From assembly GCA_964531285.1 (NCBI GenBank), contig CAZHDI010000001.1, positions 54,080 to 118,079 of the forward strand: 64,000 nucleotides of DNA, in the 5' to 3' direction. The notes under the pieces are model-generated. The model was not told where the DNA came from and made no database searches. It saw only the letters and a list, made by a program, of their open reading frames with translations. The stretch comes from CAZHDI01 sp964531285. GTDB lineage: Bacteria > Pseudomonadota > Alphaproteobacteria > JAJFIK01. A program made the translations under genes and the position numbers. This document shows, piece after piece, positions 7,777-16,628 of the stretch; position 1 is the stretch's first letter, and each line of letters opens with the position of its first letter.

Positions 7777-10635
7777 TTAGAAGTCCGCACTGACCCGCAC
7801 GAAGGCGAAGCGGCCAATCGCGGCGGTGCTGTACAGATTGATGTCGGTATTGGCGCCGATGCCGAAGACGTAAGGCGGCTCTTTGTTGAGCAGATTGTTC
7901 ACGCCCGCGCCGATCGTGTAGGTGTTGTACACATACTCGACATAGACATCGTGCTCGACATGGTTCGGCGCCCCCTCATAGTCGAAGAGGTTGTTGCCGT
8001 CGAACGCCGGATCGTCCGTGTCGCCGATATGACGCACACGGTACAGGCCCGTCCACGGCCCCTGAAGCCACGTCACTTCGGCCCGGCTGCGCCAGCGCGG
8101 CAGGCTGTTGCCCCGTAAATCCGAGTCGGCGGCATCGCCCGCCTGACCCGAGCCGTTATTGTCGAAATCGTGCAGATAGCTGCCGCCGATATCGATGCCG
8201 AAGGTCCCGTCGAGGATCCCGAAGGCCTCGATATCCCGGGCATAGGCGATGTTGAACTCGACTCCATTGGTCTCGATATAGCCGAGATTCTGGAGCGGGT
8301 TGGTCAGGCCGACCACCGCGCCGGTTGCAGGCGACCGTCCGAATTGCGCACATTCCGGCGCGGCCAACCCGGCCGGACCCTCGTAACAGGTATCGACGAC
8401 CGCATCGGAGACCAGACCGGCGATGGCATTTTCCACCTTGATCTCATACCAGTCGATGCTGGCCTGAAGGCCTTCGATCCAGCGCGGCGAGAACACTGCC
8501 CCGATGGTCCAGCTCGTCCCTTCTTCCGGCGTCAGATTCGGGTTACCGCCCCGCAGCACGTTATATTGGGGGCTGGGCTGCACGAAATTAGCCGCCAGGC
8601 CGTCCGCCGCACAGTTGGCGATGATATTGGCGTTGGTCGGGTCGGTCGCGTCCAACTGCCCGTAATTCGTGCACGGATCGGTGAAGTTGTCCGCCGAGAC
8701 CGTGCCCCCGCCGAACAGATCGACGATGGTTGGCGCCCGGAACGAGCGGCCGTAGGAGGCCCGGAACCGGACATCCTCGGTGGGCGCATAGACGCTGGTG
8801 AACTTGTAGACCGTGTCCGACCCGAAGTTTGAATAATCGAACCACCGGCCCTGGACGTTGACCGACAGCTCCCGGGCGAACGGCAGATCCTTCAGGACCG
8901 GGATGTTCACCTCGGCGAACGCTTCCCAGACGTCGAAACTGCCGGCGGTCGGGAATGTCTGATTGGAGACGCTGGCTCCGGAGACGACCACTGAGTCCGG
9001 CTCGACCTGCCCCTGCTCGTCGCGGTACTCGAAGCCGGCGGCAACGCCGAGCGGACCGGCCGGCAACTGGAAAATATCGCCGGAGATATAGCCCTGGACA
9101 TTCTGGGTTTCGAAGAACGAGCTTTGATTGTTGTCGGCGTTGATGTAACCGATCTCGGATGGTGTCCAGTTGCCCGGGAAGAACACATCGAGCGCGCCCG
9201 ACGGGTTCACCGCCGCCGAACAGATGATGTCCTGGGCGCAGGCATCGGGATCGGAGATCCGGATCGCCCGCTCCAGATTCCACACATTCTGGGTCTGAAT
9301 GAAGCTGTCCACCTTGGTCCACAGATAAGACAGTTCCCAGTCGAACAACCCCAGAAGATCCTGGCCCTGAAGACCCACGACCGCGCGGATCATATTGGAG
9401 TCGATGATGCTCTGACGCACACCGAAGGTATTGGTGGGCCGAATCCGGAACGTCCCGTTCTCGCCGGTGAAATTGTTCGGGTTTGTGTCGGGCACCCGCC
9501 AGCCATTCGGGAAGGCGGGCGTTCCCAACGAGCCGGGATTACCGTCGAGCCGGACGTTCGATTCCCGCTTGGCGTATTCCATCTCCATGAAACCGGTCAG
9601 CCAGGACGTGAAATCATAGGTGCCGAAGGTCGCGGCGGTGAACAACTCTTGGCCGTTGATGATGTTTTGCTGGAACGAGTAGTCGTAATTGATGATGTCG
9701 ACTTCCGACGGCTCACTGGCGGTCGATGAGAATCCCGCCAAACCCGCGGCCGGACACGATCCGGTCGTGGCGAACAGGTCGGTGGTGCCGTCGCCGGTAA
9801 AGCCGCCGAAGGCATCGAAGTCGGCGCAAACGACCGCACCGTTGTCGCCGAGGAACAATCCGCCCGGGGTGAAGCTCGACCCGTGGAAGGCAAAGCCGTT
9901 GCCCAAGGCCACAATGGCGGGCACAGCCCAGTCGGCCCGGTCGAGCTGGCGCACCGGCTCGCGGCGGCGATACTCGACATTGGCGACGATATTGCCGCGC
10001 CCGTCATCGAAATTACCGCCCAGGGTCGCCGACAGGGTCGTGGTCTCGTTATCGAGTTCCTCCGTGGCCGCACCGAAGCTGCCGCTGAGGTTCACCCCCT
10101 GAAAGTCTTCCTTCAGAATGATGTTGATGACGCCGGAGACCGCGTCCGCACCATAGGTGGTCGAGGCGCCGTCGCGCAGGATCTCGATCCGCTCGACGAA
10201 GGTCGTCGGGATGAAGGAAAGGTCGGCGGCTTCGTTGGCCAAGCTGTCAGCGAAGTTCGCGACCCGGCGGCCGTTGATCAGCACCAGCACCCGGTCCTGA
10301 CCGAGATTGCGCAGATCGATCGAGCTGGAGCCGCCGCCCGAGGTCACCTGGCTCTGGCCGAAGCCGCCCGAGGTCACCGCCAACTGCTGGCGCAGGGCCT
10401 GGCCGACATCGGTCAGGCCGGAACGCACGAGGCTGTCGCCGGTCACGATGGTGAGCGGATTTTCCGCCGTGAAGTTATCGCGGGCGACGCGCGATCCGGT
10501 GACAAGCACACGATCGTCGAGCGTTTCGTCCTCGCCGTCCTGCGCAAACGCAGCCGGCGCGCTCGTCGCCAGTGCCGCCATCGCCGCCCCCGCAAGCAGC
10601 CAGTGCCGTGCCGTCAGTTGGGTCCGATTGGTCAT
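7777..10635 (-). CDS. TonB-dependent outer membrane receptor
   Basis: A 952-residue outer membrane transporter. It has a signal peptide ending near AAFAQD, a short TonB-box-like region, and a plug domain (RVLVTGSRVARDNF, then DRVLVLINGRRV and RIEILRDGASTTYGADAVSGVINIIL). A long beta-barrel follows, with the C-terminal FAFVRVSADF ending in Phe as required for barrel insertion. The plug resembles the large receptors of Alphaproteobacteria that take up peptides, carbohydrates or plant and steroid compounds; the ligand cannot be read from sequence. The gene is monocistronic with its own terminator. The two winged-helix/propeller regulators start on the other side of a 745-bp region and probably control it. 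Confidence 0.93.
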   Translation of the reverse strand: MTNRTQLTARHWLLAGAAMAALATSAPAAFAQDGEDETLDDRVLVTGSRVARDNFTAENPLTIVTGDSLVRSGLTDVGQALRQQLAVTSGGFGQSQVTSGGGSSSIDLRNLGQDRVLVLINGRRVANFADSLANEAADLSFIPTTFVERIEILRDGASTTYGADAVSGVINIILKEDFQGVNLSGSFGAATEELDNETTTLSATLGGNFDDGRGNIVANVEYRRREPVRQLDRADWAVPAIVALGNGFAFHGSSFTPGGLFLGDNGAVVCADFDAFGGFTGDGTTDLFATTGSCPAAGLAGFSSTASEPSEVDIINYDYSFQQNIINGQELFTAATFGTYDFTSWLTGFMEMEYAKRESNVRLDGNPGSLGTPAFPNGWRVPDTNPNNFTGENGTFRIRPTNTFGVRQSIIDSNMIRAVVGLQGQDLLGLFDWELSYLWTKVDSFIQTQNVWNLERAIRISDPDACAQDIICSAAVNPSGALDVFFPGNWTPSEIGYINADNNQSSFFETQNVQGYISGDIFQLPAGPLGVAAGFEYRDEQGQVEPDSVVVSGASVSNQTFPTAGSFDVWEAFAEVNIPVLKDLPFARELSVNVQGRWFDYSNFGSDTVYKFTSVYAPTEDVRFRASYGRSFRAPTIVDLFGGGTVSADNFTDPCTNYGQLDATDPTNANIIANCAADGLAANFVQPSPQYNVLRGGNPNLTPEEGTSWTIGAVFSPRWIEGLQASIDWYEIKVENAIAGLVSDAVVDTCYEGPAGLAAPECAQFGRSPATGAVVGLTNPLQNLGYIETNGVEFNIAYARDIEAFGILDGTFGIDIGGSYLHDFDNNGSGQAGDAADSDLRGNSLPRWRSRAEVTWLQGPWTGLYRVRHIGDTDDPAFDGNNLFDYEGAPNHVEHDVYVEYVYNTYTIGAGVNNLLNKEPPYVFGIGANTDINLYSTAAIGRFAFVRVSADF

Positions 10636-10966
10636 TCATGCCCCCATTGATTGGACCGGGCAGGCCCCGCTTCCGGCGTCATGCTCGTCTCGTCACGACT
10701 GCCGGTGTCGGATCCGCGCCCTGGATGTTCCGGCCGCGTTTGTTCGTGATGCGTGCCGTCGTGAAACAGGGTGCAGGCGGGCGGCGGGGAAACCCTCAAG
10801 GAGGGTCTCAAGAATGCTTGGCTCGCCCATCAGGCGATACTCAGGGGAGTGTTGGATCGGCCGTGCCGCGGCCTGCGCAGCGCTGAATTCGGCGGCTGCC
10901 GTGCACCGCGTGTCGGCGTGCCCTGGCTCATGAGCGGCATGGGAGCCCCGCCGGGGTCACAGATGC

Positions 10967-10984
10967 TGTTGCAAAGCTGCAACA
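10967..10984. promoter_or_regulatory. operator-like dyad, 7-bp arms
   Basis: TGTTGCA and TGCAACA arms around AAGC form a perfect 18-bp dyad of a size typical for helix-turn-helix dimers. It lies about 330 bp upstream of the receptor start and 400 bp upstream of the regulator start. Confidence 0.5.
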
Positions 10985-11008
10985 AGTGGATGGGTGGCCC
11001 GGCGATTT

Positions 11009-11029
11009 GCGACGAATGGCATTCGTCGC
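11009..11029. promoter_or_regulatory. operator-like dyad, 9-bp arms
   Basis: GCGACGAAT and ATTCGTCGC arms with a 3-bp centre GGC make a perfect 21-bp dyad, 25 bp from the previous one. Nine perfect pairs with such a short centre are unlikely by chance in this gap and fit a dimer binding site. No T-run follows. Confidence 0.55.
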
Positions 11030-11271
11030 TCAAGGACACTCCCGAACCTTACGGCCCGCGTCACACCGGCGGGATGAGTCGGGCGGATCGGACCATCCGG
11101 CGATTGCGCGACGATCTCACAAAGACGTGAGCAAACCTCAGCGACTCCCCAACCGGCGCCAGCCCCTCCTTCGGCATCTTGTCAGCGCCCGGGCCGTCTG
11201 GCGTGCCGGATCGATGGCTGTATCAGGCGCCGTAGATACTCGCAGGAGGTGCGAAAACCGGGCATCATTCT

Positions 11272-11302
11272 TTCAAGGAAGGGCGCTTGAGAGTTCCTTG
11301 AA
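11272..11302. promoter_or_regulatory. 9-bp hairpin just upstream of the regulator promoter
   Basis: TTCAAGGAA and TTCCTTGAA arms enclose 13 bases. It lies 34 bp before a TATAAT hexamer, so it would sit at or before the -35 region of the regulator gene, suiting an operator better than a leader hairpin. Confidence 0.5.
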
Positions 11303-11336
11303 CTGCGCATCGGCCCAGGCTCGCGCAGCATCTGTC

Positions 11337-11342
11337 TATAAT
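11337..11342 (+). promoter_or_regulatory. consensus -10 hexamer for the first regulator gene
   Basis: TATAAT, a perfect sigma-70-type -10, 38 bp before the start codon. No good -35 hexamer is found at 16-18 bp spacing, which would fit an activator-dependent promoter. Confidence 0.45.
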
Positions 11343-11380
11343 GTGACACCACTGGCCGCGACTGAGGACGGTTTGTCTCA

Positions 11381-13621
11381 ATGACCTCGACGACATTCGA
11401 TGATGGGACGCGCTTTCGGATCGGCGACTGGATTATCCGGTCGGATCTGAACACCGCTGAGCGGGGGGCCGAGGTCTGCCGCCTGGAGGCGCGTGCCGTC
11501 GCCGTGCTCGCCTATCTCCACCGCAACCGCGACCGGGTGGTCAGCAAGAGCGAACTGCTCGACGCGGTCTGGCAACGCAGCGCGATCAGCGACCATTCGG
11601 TGGCGGTCGTGATTTCCGATCTGCGCCGGGCGCTGGGGGACGACAGCCGCGCGCCGCGTTACATCCGGACCGTGCCCCGGCGCGGCTATGCCCTCATCGC
11701 GCCGTGCGACGGGGATGCGGACACGAACGATGCGCTTTGGGACGATCCTGCGTTGGACACCGAAGCCGCTTCGGTTTCAGGCCAATCAAAGAGCAGGCCC
11801 TCCCGCTGGCTGATGGCCGGGGCCGCAGCCCTGGTGGTCCTGATCGCGGCGTCCGGGATCTGGATAGCCTGGGATCCGGGCGATGCCGGGGTGCGGGACG
11901 CTGGCGAGCCCCTATCCCGGCGTCCCTTCACCACCTTCGAAGGCCGCGCCGTCCATCCGGCCTATTCGCCGGACGGAACCCAGGTCGCGTTTGCCTGGAA
12001 TCAGGACGACGGATTTGCCTTCGATCTCTATCTCATGCCGGACCAGGGCTACGAGTTGACCCGGCTGACCGACATGGAGGGCTATGAATCCAATCCGGCC
12101 TTCTCGCCCGATGGCGAGCGCATCGCGTTCCTCCATCGCCATTGGGACAGCGCCGGCATCGAATGCGGGGCCTATGTGATGCCGGCCGCGGGCGGCGAGC
12201 CGCACCGGATCGGCAATTGCGCCTCGAACACTATGATCGCGCTCTCATGGCTCCCCGATGGCCGTCATGTGGTGTTCCCCGCGTTCGATGAAACGACCGG
12301 TCAGTCCTACCTGGCCCGCGTCGATACCCAGACCCTGGACCACGTGGCAATCACCGCGCCGCCTTCGCGGACCGCCGGTGACAATCTGGCGGCCGTATCG
12401 CCCGACGGCCGCACCCTCGCCTTCAGCCGGATCGTACGCGGTTTTCTCAACGACCTTTATGTGCTCCCCCTCGATGAGGACGGTTTGCCCGCGGGTCCGG
12501 TCCGGCAACTGACCCGGGACGCCAGCGCGATCACCGATATCGACTGGACGCCGGACGGCGAACGGATCCTGTTCACCTCAAGCCGAAGCGGGCCGTTTTC
12601 GGTCTGGAAGATCGCGCCGGACGGGGGTGCGCCGGTCGAAGCGGTGCGCACGTCAGCCTTCGTGTATGGCGTGGCCGTGTCGCCCGATGGCCGGTCCATG
12701 GTGCTCGACCAGCGGGACGAAGCCGCCAATATCGCGCTCATGCCGATTTTGCCGCCGGGCATGTCCGGCGCGCCGGATGCCGTGACCGCCTTCAAGCGCG
12801 GTCCTCAGGAACCGGTCTTCGTGACCCATTCGACCCGGTTCGAATTCGCCGCGGCGTTCTCCGCCGACGGGACGCGTATAGCCTTTGTTTCCGACCGGAC
12901 CGGCGCCAGCGAGATCTGGGTCGCCTCGGCCGACGGTACCAATTTGCGCCAGATCACCAATCTGGACGGCCCGGCCATAGAGTTTCCCAGATGGTCGCCC
13001 GATGGCCAGACGATCCTGTTCGCCGCCGTCCTCGATGGCGCAGCGGATCTCTTCGAGGTGCCAGTGACCGGCGGGCCGCTCCGGCGACTGACGGACGATG
13101 GTGCCCGGGATTTCGGCGCCGTCTGGTCGGCCGATGGCGCGACGGTTTACTTCATCTCCGACCGCACCGGCCGCTCGGAAGCCTGGTCGCTGGATCGCGG
13201 CACCGGTGCCCTTGCCCAGATCACGCAATCCGGCGCCGATGCCGTCCGTGTCGGGACCGATGGCCGGATGCTCTATATTGCAGGCGACGCTCAACCGGGT
13301 CTGTACGCGCACGATATTGCCGGAGACCGCCCACCCCGGCGCCTCACGCCGCCGGGTGTGGGCTTGGGCAAGGCCCACTGGACCGTGGTGGGCGACCATC
13401 TTTATTATCTGGGGCCTGGCGACACGATCGATACGGCTTTGCGGCGCATCGACTTCGATACGATGTTGACCGACGGGTTCGAGACCGCCAAGGCCGTTTT
13501 CGAGTTTGACGGCGGCCCTTATGGGCGGATTTTCGACGTCTCGCCGGATGAAACCCATGTTCTGTATGCGGCTGTGAGCCGTTATCACGGACAACTCTAC
13601 AAGGTCGATGCGGAGCCTTGA
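11381..13621 (+). CDS. membrane-bound winged-helix regulator with TolB-like propeller (copy 1)
   Basis: A 746-residue one-component regulator. Residues 10-110 are an OmpR/CadC-type winged helix (LDAVWQ, VVISDLRRALGDD, YIRTVPRRGYAL). A membrane helix follows at about 147-167. The remainder is periplasmic WD40/PD40 repeats with SPDG or SADG motifs (YSPDGTQVAF, WTPDGERILF, FSADGTRIAFVSDR, WSPDGQTILF), giving a TolB-like beta-propeller. In CadC-like proteins the outer part senses a signal and the inner part binds DNA directly. It faces the TonB receptor gene and is followed by a paralogue, so it probably controls receptor expression. A GAGGACGG ribosome site lies upstream of the ATG. Confidence 0.9.
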   Translation: MTSTTFDDGTRFRIGDWIIRSDLNTAERGAEVCRLEARAVAVLAYLHRNRDRVVSKSELLDAVWQRSAISDHSVAVVISDLRRALGDDSRAPRYIRTVPRRGYALIAPCDGDADTNDALWDDPALDTEAASVSGQSKSRPSRWLMAGAAALVVLIAASGIWIAWDPGDAGVRDAGEPLSRRPFTTFEGRAVHPAYSPDGTQVAFAWNQDDGFAFDLYLMPDQGYELTRLTDMEGYESNPAFSPDGERIAFLHRHWDSAGIECGAYVMPAAGGEPHRIGNCASNTMIALSWLPDGRHVVFPAFDETTGQSYLARVDTQTLDHVAITAPPSRTAGDNLAAVSPDGRTLAFSRIVRGFLNDLYVLPLDEDGLPAGPVRQLTRDASAITDIDWTPDGERILFTSSRSGPFSVWKIAPDGGAPVEAVRTSAFVYGVAVSPDGRSMVLDQRDEAANIALMPILPPGMSGAPDAVTAFKRGPQEPVFVTHSTRFEFAAAFSADGTRIAFVSDRTGASEIWVASADGTNLRQITNLDGPAIEFPRWSPDGQTILFAAVLDGAADLFEVPVTGGPLRRLTDDGARDFGAVWSADGATVYFISDRTGRSEAWSLDRGTGALAQITQSGADAVRVGTDGRMLYIAGDAQPGLYAHDIAGDRPPRRLTPPGVGLGKAHWTVVGDHLYYLGPGDTIDTALRRIDFDTMLTDGFETAKAVFEFDGGPYGRIFDVSPDETHVLYAAVSRYHGQLYKVDAEP

Positions 13622-13646
13622 TCCGCCAACCGATGGACCGGTCATA

Positions 13647-15917
13647 ATGGATGACGCCAAAAGATGCGTGCCTGATGCTGCGAACGATTGCGCCCCGGAG
13701 GAAGCGCCGGCGGCGGCGGCCGGGCCGTTCCCCATTGGCGACTGGCTCATCTGTCCACAGACCAATACCGCCGAGCGGGGTTCGGAAAAACGGCGGCTGG
13801 AAGCCCGCGGCGTATCGGTTCTGGCCTATCTCCACGACCATGCGGGGCGCGTTGTCGGCAAGACAGAACTTCTGGAAGCGGTCTGGGGCAGCCGGGCGCT
13901 TTCGGATCATTCCGTAGCCGTCGTCATCAGCGGATTGCGGCGCAGTCTCGGCGATGATAGCCGGGCGCCGCGGTACATTCAGACGATTCCGCGGCGGGGT
14001 TATCGCCTGATCGCCGGCGGGGTCAGTGACGCAGCCGGCGTCATTCATTTCCCGGGCGCCGCCGTGCCGCCGGGGCCGGGTGACACCGGCGATAGCGGCG
14101 ATACGGCGCACGGCATACCCGGATGGGTTCTTCTTGGGGCGGGCGCCCTCGTCCTGCTGGCGGCCGCGTTGGCGGCTCTCGTGTTATCCCGGGACGATCA
14201 GCCGACTGAATATACCGCCGTGCCGACTCACGCGCTCAGTGCAGGCACGAGCCGCGCACCGTTCACCGCCCTCGAAGAACGGCCTGTCCATCCGGCCTTC
14301 TCTCGCGACGGCGGCCAAGTGGCCTTTGCCTGGAACGAGAATGGCGGCTTCGATTTTGATATCTTCATCAAACCGCTTGGCTCGGAAGCCATGCTGCGGC
14401 TAACCGATACGGAGCATTTTGACACCGTTCCGGTGTGGTCGCCCCAGGGCAATCAGATTGCCTTTTTGCGCCGGGATTACTGGTCGGGCAGCCGGACCGC
14501 CTGCGAGGTCCATGTGGTGTCCGCTGTGGGCGGTGCGAGCCGGCAATTGGCGCATTGCGCCATCTGGGGACGGATGGCCATCGACTGGATGCCGGACGGC
14601 AATCAGATCGTCTTCGCGCAAAGCCATCCGGACAATGCCACCATGCGGCTGGCCCGCGTGTCGGTCGCCACCCAGGAGGTGGTGCCGCTCACCGATCCGC
14701 CCGCGACCTATACCGGCGACGACATGGCGCGGGTTTCTCCCGACGGGCGGCTGATTGCTTTCCGGCGAAACCGGACGCCCCTGGTCAACGACATTTATCT
14801 CCTGGCGCTCGATGACACTATGCAGCCGGCTGGCCAACCCGAACGGCTGACCTTCGATGCCAATCTGATCTCGGATATCGATTTTTCCGCCGACGGACGC
14901 AAAGTGCTGTTCACCTCCGGGCGCCGGGGGCTTTTCAAGCTGTGGGAAGTGCCGGTGACCGGGGGCGCACCGGTCGAAACGATCCGCTCGACCGCCTATA
15001 TCCATGGTGCGGCCCTGTCACCGGACGGGCGCACGCTCATTCTGGACCAGCGCGACGAGGCTACGAATGTGATGTATGCGCCGCTGTCCCCGCCCGATGA
15101 GGCGGCGCCCGGCACCCTGCCTTCAGCCCGGCCGCTGGCACAGACGACGCGCTTTGATTGGTCGCCGGATATTGCGCCCAACGGATCGGATATCGTGTTG
15201 CTGTCGGACCGGACCGGCGCGGTGGAACTGTGGATCCATGAGTTGGGGTCTGCGGTGGGGCGCCAGATCACCCGGTTCGGCGGCCCGCTTGTGGATCATC
15301 CGCGCTGGTCGCCGGATGGGTCGCGGATCGCCTTCACGGTGGTCGAGAACGACAATATGGACGTCTATACGGTGGCGCCGGACGGCAGCGCGCGCACGCG
15401 CCATACCCGTGACAGGGCCTTCGACAGCGCACCGGTCTGGGGCGCGGACGGGGCCTGGCTCTATTTCGCGTCCGACCGGACCGGGCGGTTCGAAATCTGG
15501 GGCCGGGAGCTGGCCACGGGACGGGTGCGTCAGATCACCCTGGAGGGCGCACGAGTCGCTCAGCCGTCGGACGATCCGGACTATATATATGTCGCCTATG
15601 AGAACACGCCGGGCCTGTGGCGGGTCTCGACCTCCGGGTCCGGCGCGCGCGATCTGGTGGCGCCGGACATTCATGGCGGCGTGCAGGACGGTTGGCGGAT
15701 CCTGGGATCGGCGCTCTATACGATCGAAAATCTGCCGCGCGAGGGTATGGTGCTGAACCGGCGGATCCTCGGCAGCGACGGCGCGCCGGAGCGTGTCGGG
15801 ATCATGCCCAAGGAGGCCTTCAACAGTACCTTCGAAATTTCCGACGATCAGCGCACGGTGCTGTTCTCGGAAATCTCGCGCTATCGCAGCCGTCTCTATC
15901 GGGTCGATCTTGAGTAA
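13647..15917 (+). CDS. membrane-bound winged-helix regulator with TolB-like propeller (copy 2)
   Basis: A 756-residue paralogue of the preceding gene with the same order: winged helix (GDWLICPQTNTAERG, SDHSVAVVISGLRRSL, YIQTIPRRGYRLI), a membrane helix near 150-175, and a PD40 propeller (FSRDGGQVAFAWN, FSADGRKVLFTSGR, WSPDGSRIAFTV). Near-identical phrases, for example SDHSVAVVIS and APRYI, show an old tandem duplication with divergence mainly in the sensor. The start is uncertain: ATG at 13647 gives the shortest N-terminus, while ATG at 13608 would overlap the previous stop by 14 bp. Either way the two genes form one operon. Its stop is 9 bp from the convergent lipoprotein gene. Confidence 0.88.
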   Translation: MDDAKRCVPDAANDCAPEEAPAAAAGPFPIGDWLICPQTNTAERGSEKRRLEARGVSVLAYLHDHAGRVVGKTELLEAVWGSRALSDHSVAVVISGLRRSLGDDSRAPRYIQTIPRRGYRLIAGGVSDAAGVIHFPGAAVPPGPGDTGDSGDTAHGIPGWVLLGAGALVLLAAALAALVLSRDDQPTEYTAVPTHALSAGTSRAPFTALEERPVHPAFSRDGGQVAFAWNENGGFDFDIFIKPLGSEAMLRLTDTEHFDTVPVWSPQGNQIAFLRRDYWSGSRTACEVHVVSAVGGASRQLAHCAIWGRMAIDWMPDGNQIVFAQSHPDNATMRLARVSVATQEVVPLTDPPATYTGDDMARVSPDGRLIAFRRNRTPLVNDIYLLALDDTMQPAGQPERLTFDANLISDIDFSADGRKVLFTSGRRGLFKLWEVPVTGGAPVETIRSTAYIHGAALSPDGRTLILDQRDEATNVMYAPLSPPDEAAPGTLPSARPLAQTTRFDWSPDIAPNGSDIVLLSDRTGAVELWIHELGSAVGRQITRFGGPLVDHPRWSPDGSRIAFTVVENDNMDVYTVAPDGSARTRHTRDRAFDSAPVWGADGAWLYFASDRTGRFEIWGRELATGRVRQITLEGARVAQPSDDPDYIYVAYENTPGLWRVSTSGSGARDLVAPDIHGGVQDGWRILGSALYTIENLPREGMVLNRRILGSDGAPERVGIMPKEAFNSTFEISDDQRTVLFSEISRYRSRLYRVDLE

Positions 15918-15926
15918 AGACCGCCG

Positions 15927-16595
15927 CTAAACCCCGCTATCCGCCTCATGGGCCTGCATCCGCTCCACCGACCAGGCAACAAGGGCCTCGATCACCCCGT
16001 CCAGCGCGGTATCGAAGCCCTGGATGGTGTCGGTGAATTTGTCGCTGTCGAGACGAATCGTCTGTGTGAACGTCTCCGACGCCACGATCGACGCGGCGGG
16101 GATCGCGATCAGCTTGGCATTCAGCGTGACGGTCACTTCGGGCCCATCGGAGCCGTTGCGGATTTCGGCCTGAAATTCCCGCAACTCGGTCTTGAGCGTA
16201 TAATCCGCCCGCAGACCGATGGCCTGCCGCCCGACGGCCTTGACCCGTCCGCTATCCTCGAATGACGCCACAAGATGGGTCTGCACCAGACGGGTTGCCC
16301 GGTCCGACCAGCGCACGCCGGAGAAATAGCCGATCTCGAAATCCGACCGGCGCACGGCGATCCGGTCGCTGTCGAGCGCCCGGGTGGCGATCGGCACCTC
16401 GATCACAAGCTGGCTGTCGATATAGGGCAGAGTGTCCATCCCCCCCGTAATCGGCGTGAGATCGTAGATGCGCGCGGTCTCGGTCTGGTTGAGGCTCAAG
16501 AGGCCGCAGCCGCCCAAAGCGAGCGCGGCGGTGAGCGCCAGGGCCGCCGCGGCCCGGCGCGCCGCCCGTCCCCTTATGCCCATGATGGTGATCAT
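15927..16595 (-). CDS. ABC-transport auxiliary lipoprotein of the Mla operon (PqiC-like)
   Basis: A 222-residue lipoprotein. A twin-Arg-like basic N-terminus and hydrophobic stretch end in the lipobox LALGGC, so the mature protein starts with a lipidated Cys. The rest resembles the ABC-type transport auxiliary (PqiC/LptE-like) domain, with YFSGVRWSDRATRLVQTHLV and a final ALDGVIEALVAWS helix. Such proteins work with MCE transporters to move phospholipids between inner and outer membranes. It is the last gene of the permease-ATPase-MCE-lipoprotein operon, 33 bp behind the MCE gene. ATG at 16583 is an alternative start. Confidence 0.85.
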   Translation of the reverse strand: MITIMGIRGRAARRAAAALALTAALALGGCGLLSLNQTETARIYDLTPITGGMDTLPYIDSQLVIEVPIATRALDSDRIAVRRSDFEIGYFSGVRWSDRATRLVQTHLVASFEDSGRVKAVGRQAIGLRADYTLKTELREFQAEIRNGSDGPEVTVTLNAKLIAIPAASIVASETFTQTIRLDSDKFTDTIQGFDTALDGVIEALVAWSVERMQAHEADSGV

Positions 16596-16628
16596 CGTAA
16601 TGCCCCTTGATCCTGCGTGGCGGGCGCG

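Larger units (their letters stand above)
10636..11380. other. control region between receptor and regulator genes
   Basis: A 745-bp divergent intergenic stretch with no convincing gene; the short frames across it lack ribosome sites and family resemblance. It contains three perfect inverted repeats (10967-10984, 11009-11029, 11272-11302) and a consensus -10 TATAAT at 11337-11342, described separately. Confidence 0.7.

Noticed and set aside
10986..11384. Possible small gene before the first winged-helix regulator
   Set aside because: It lacks a ribosome site, has unlikely composition and contains the dyads and -10 element.
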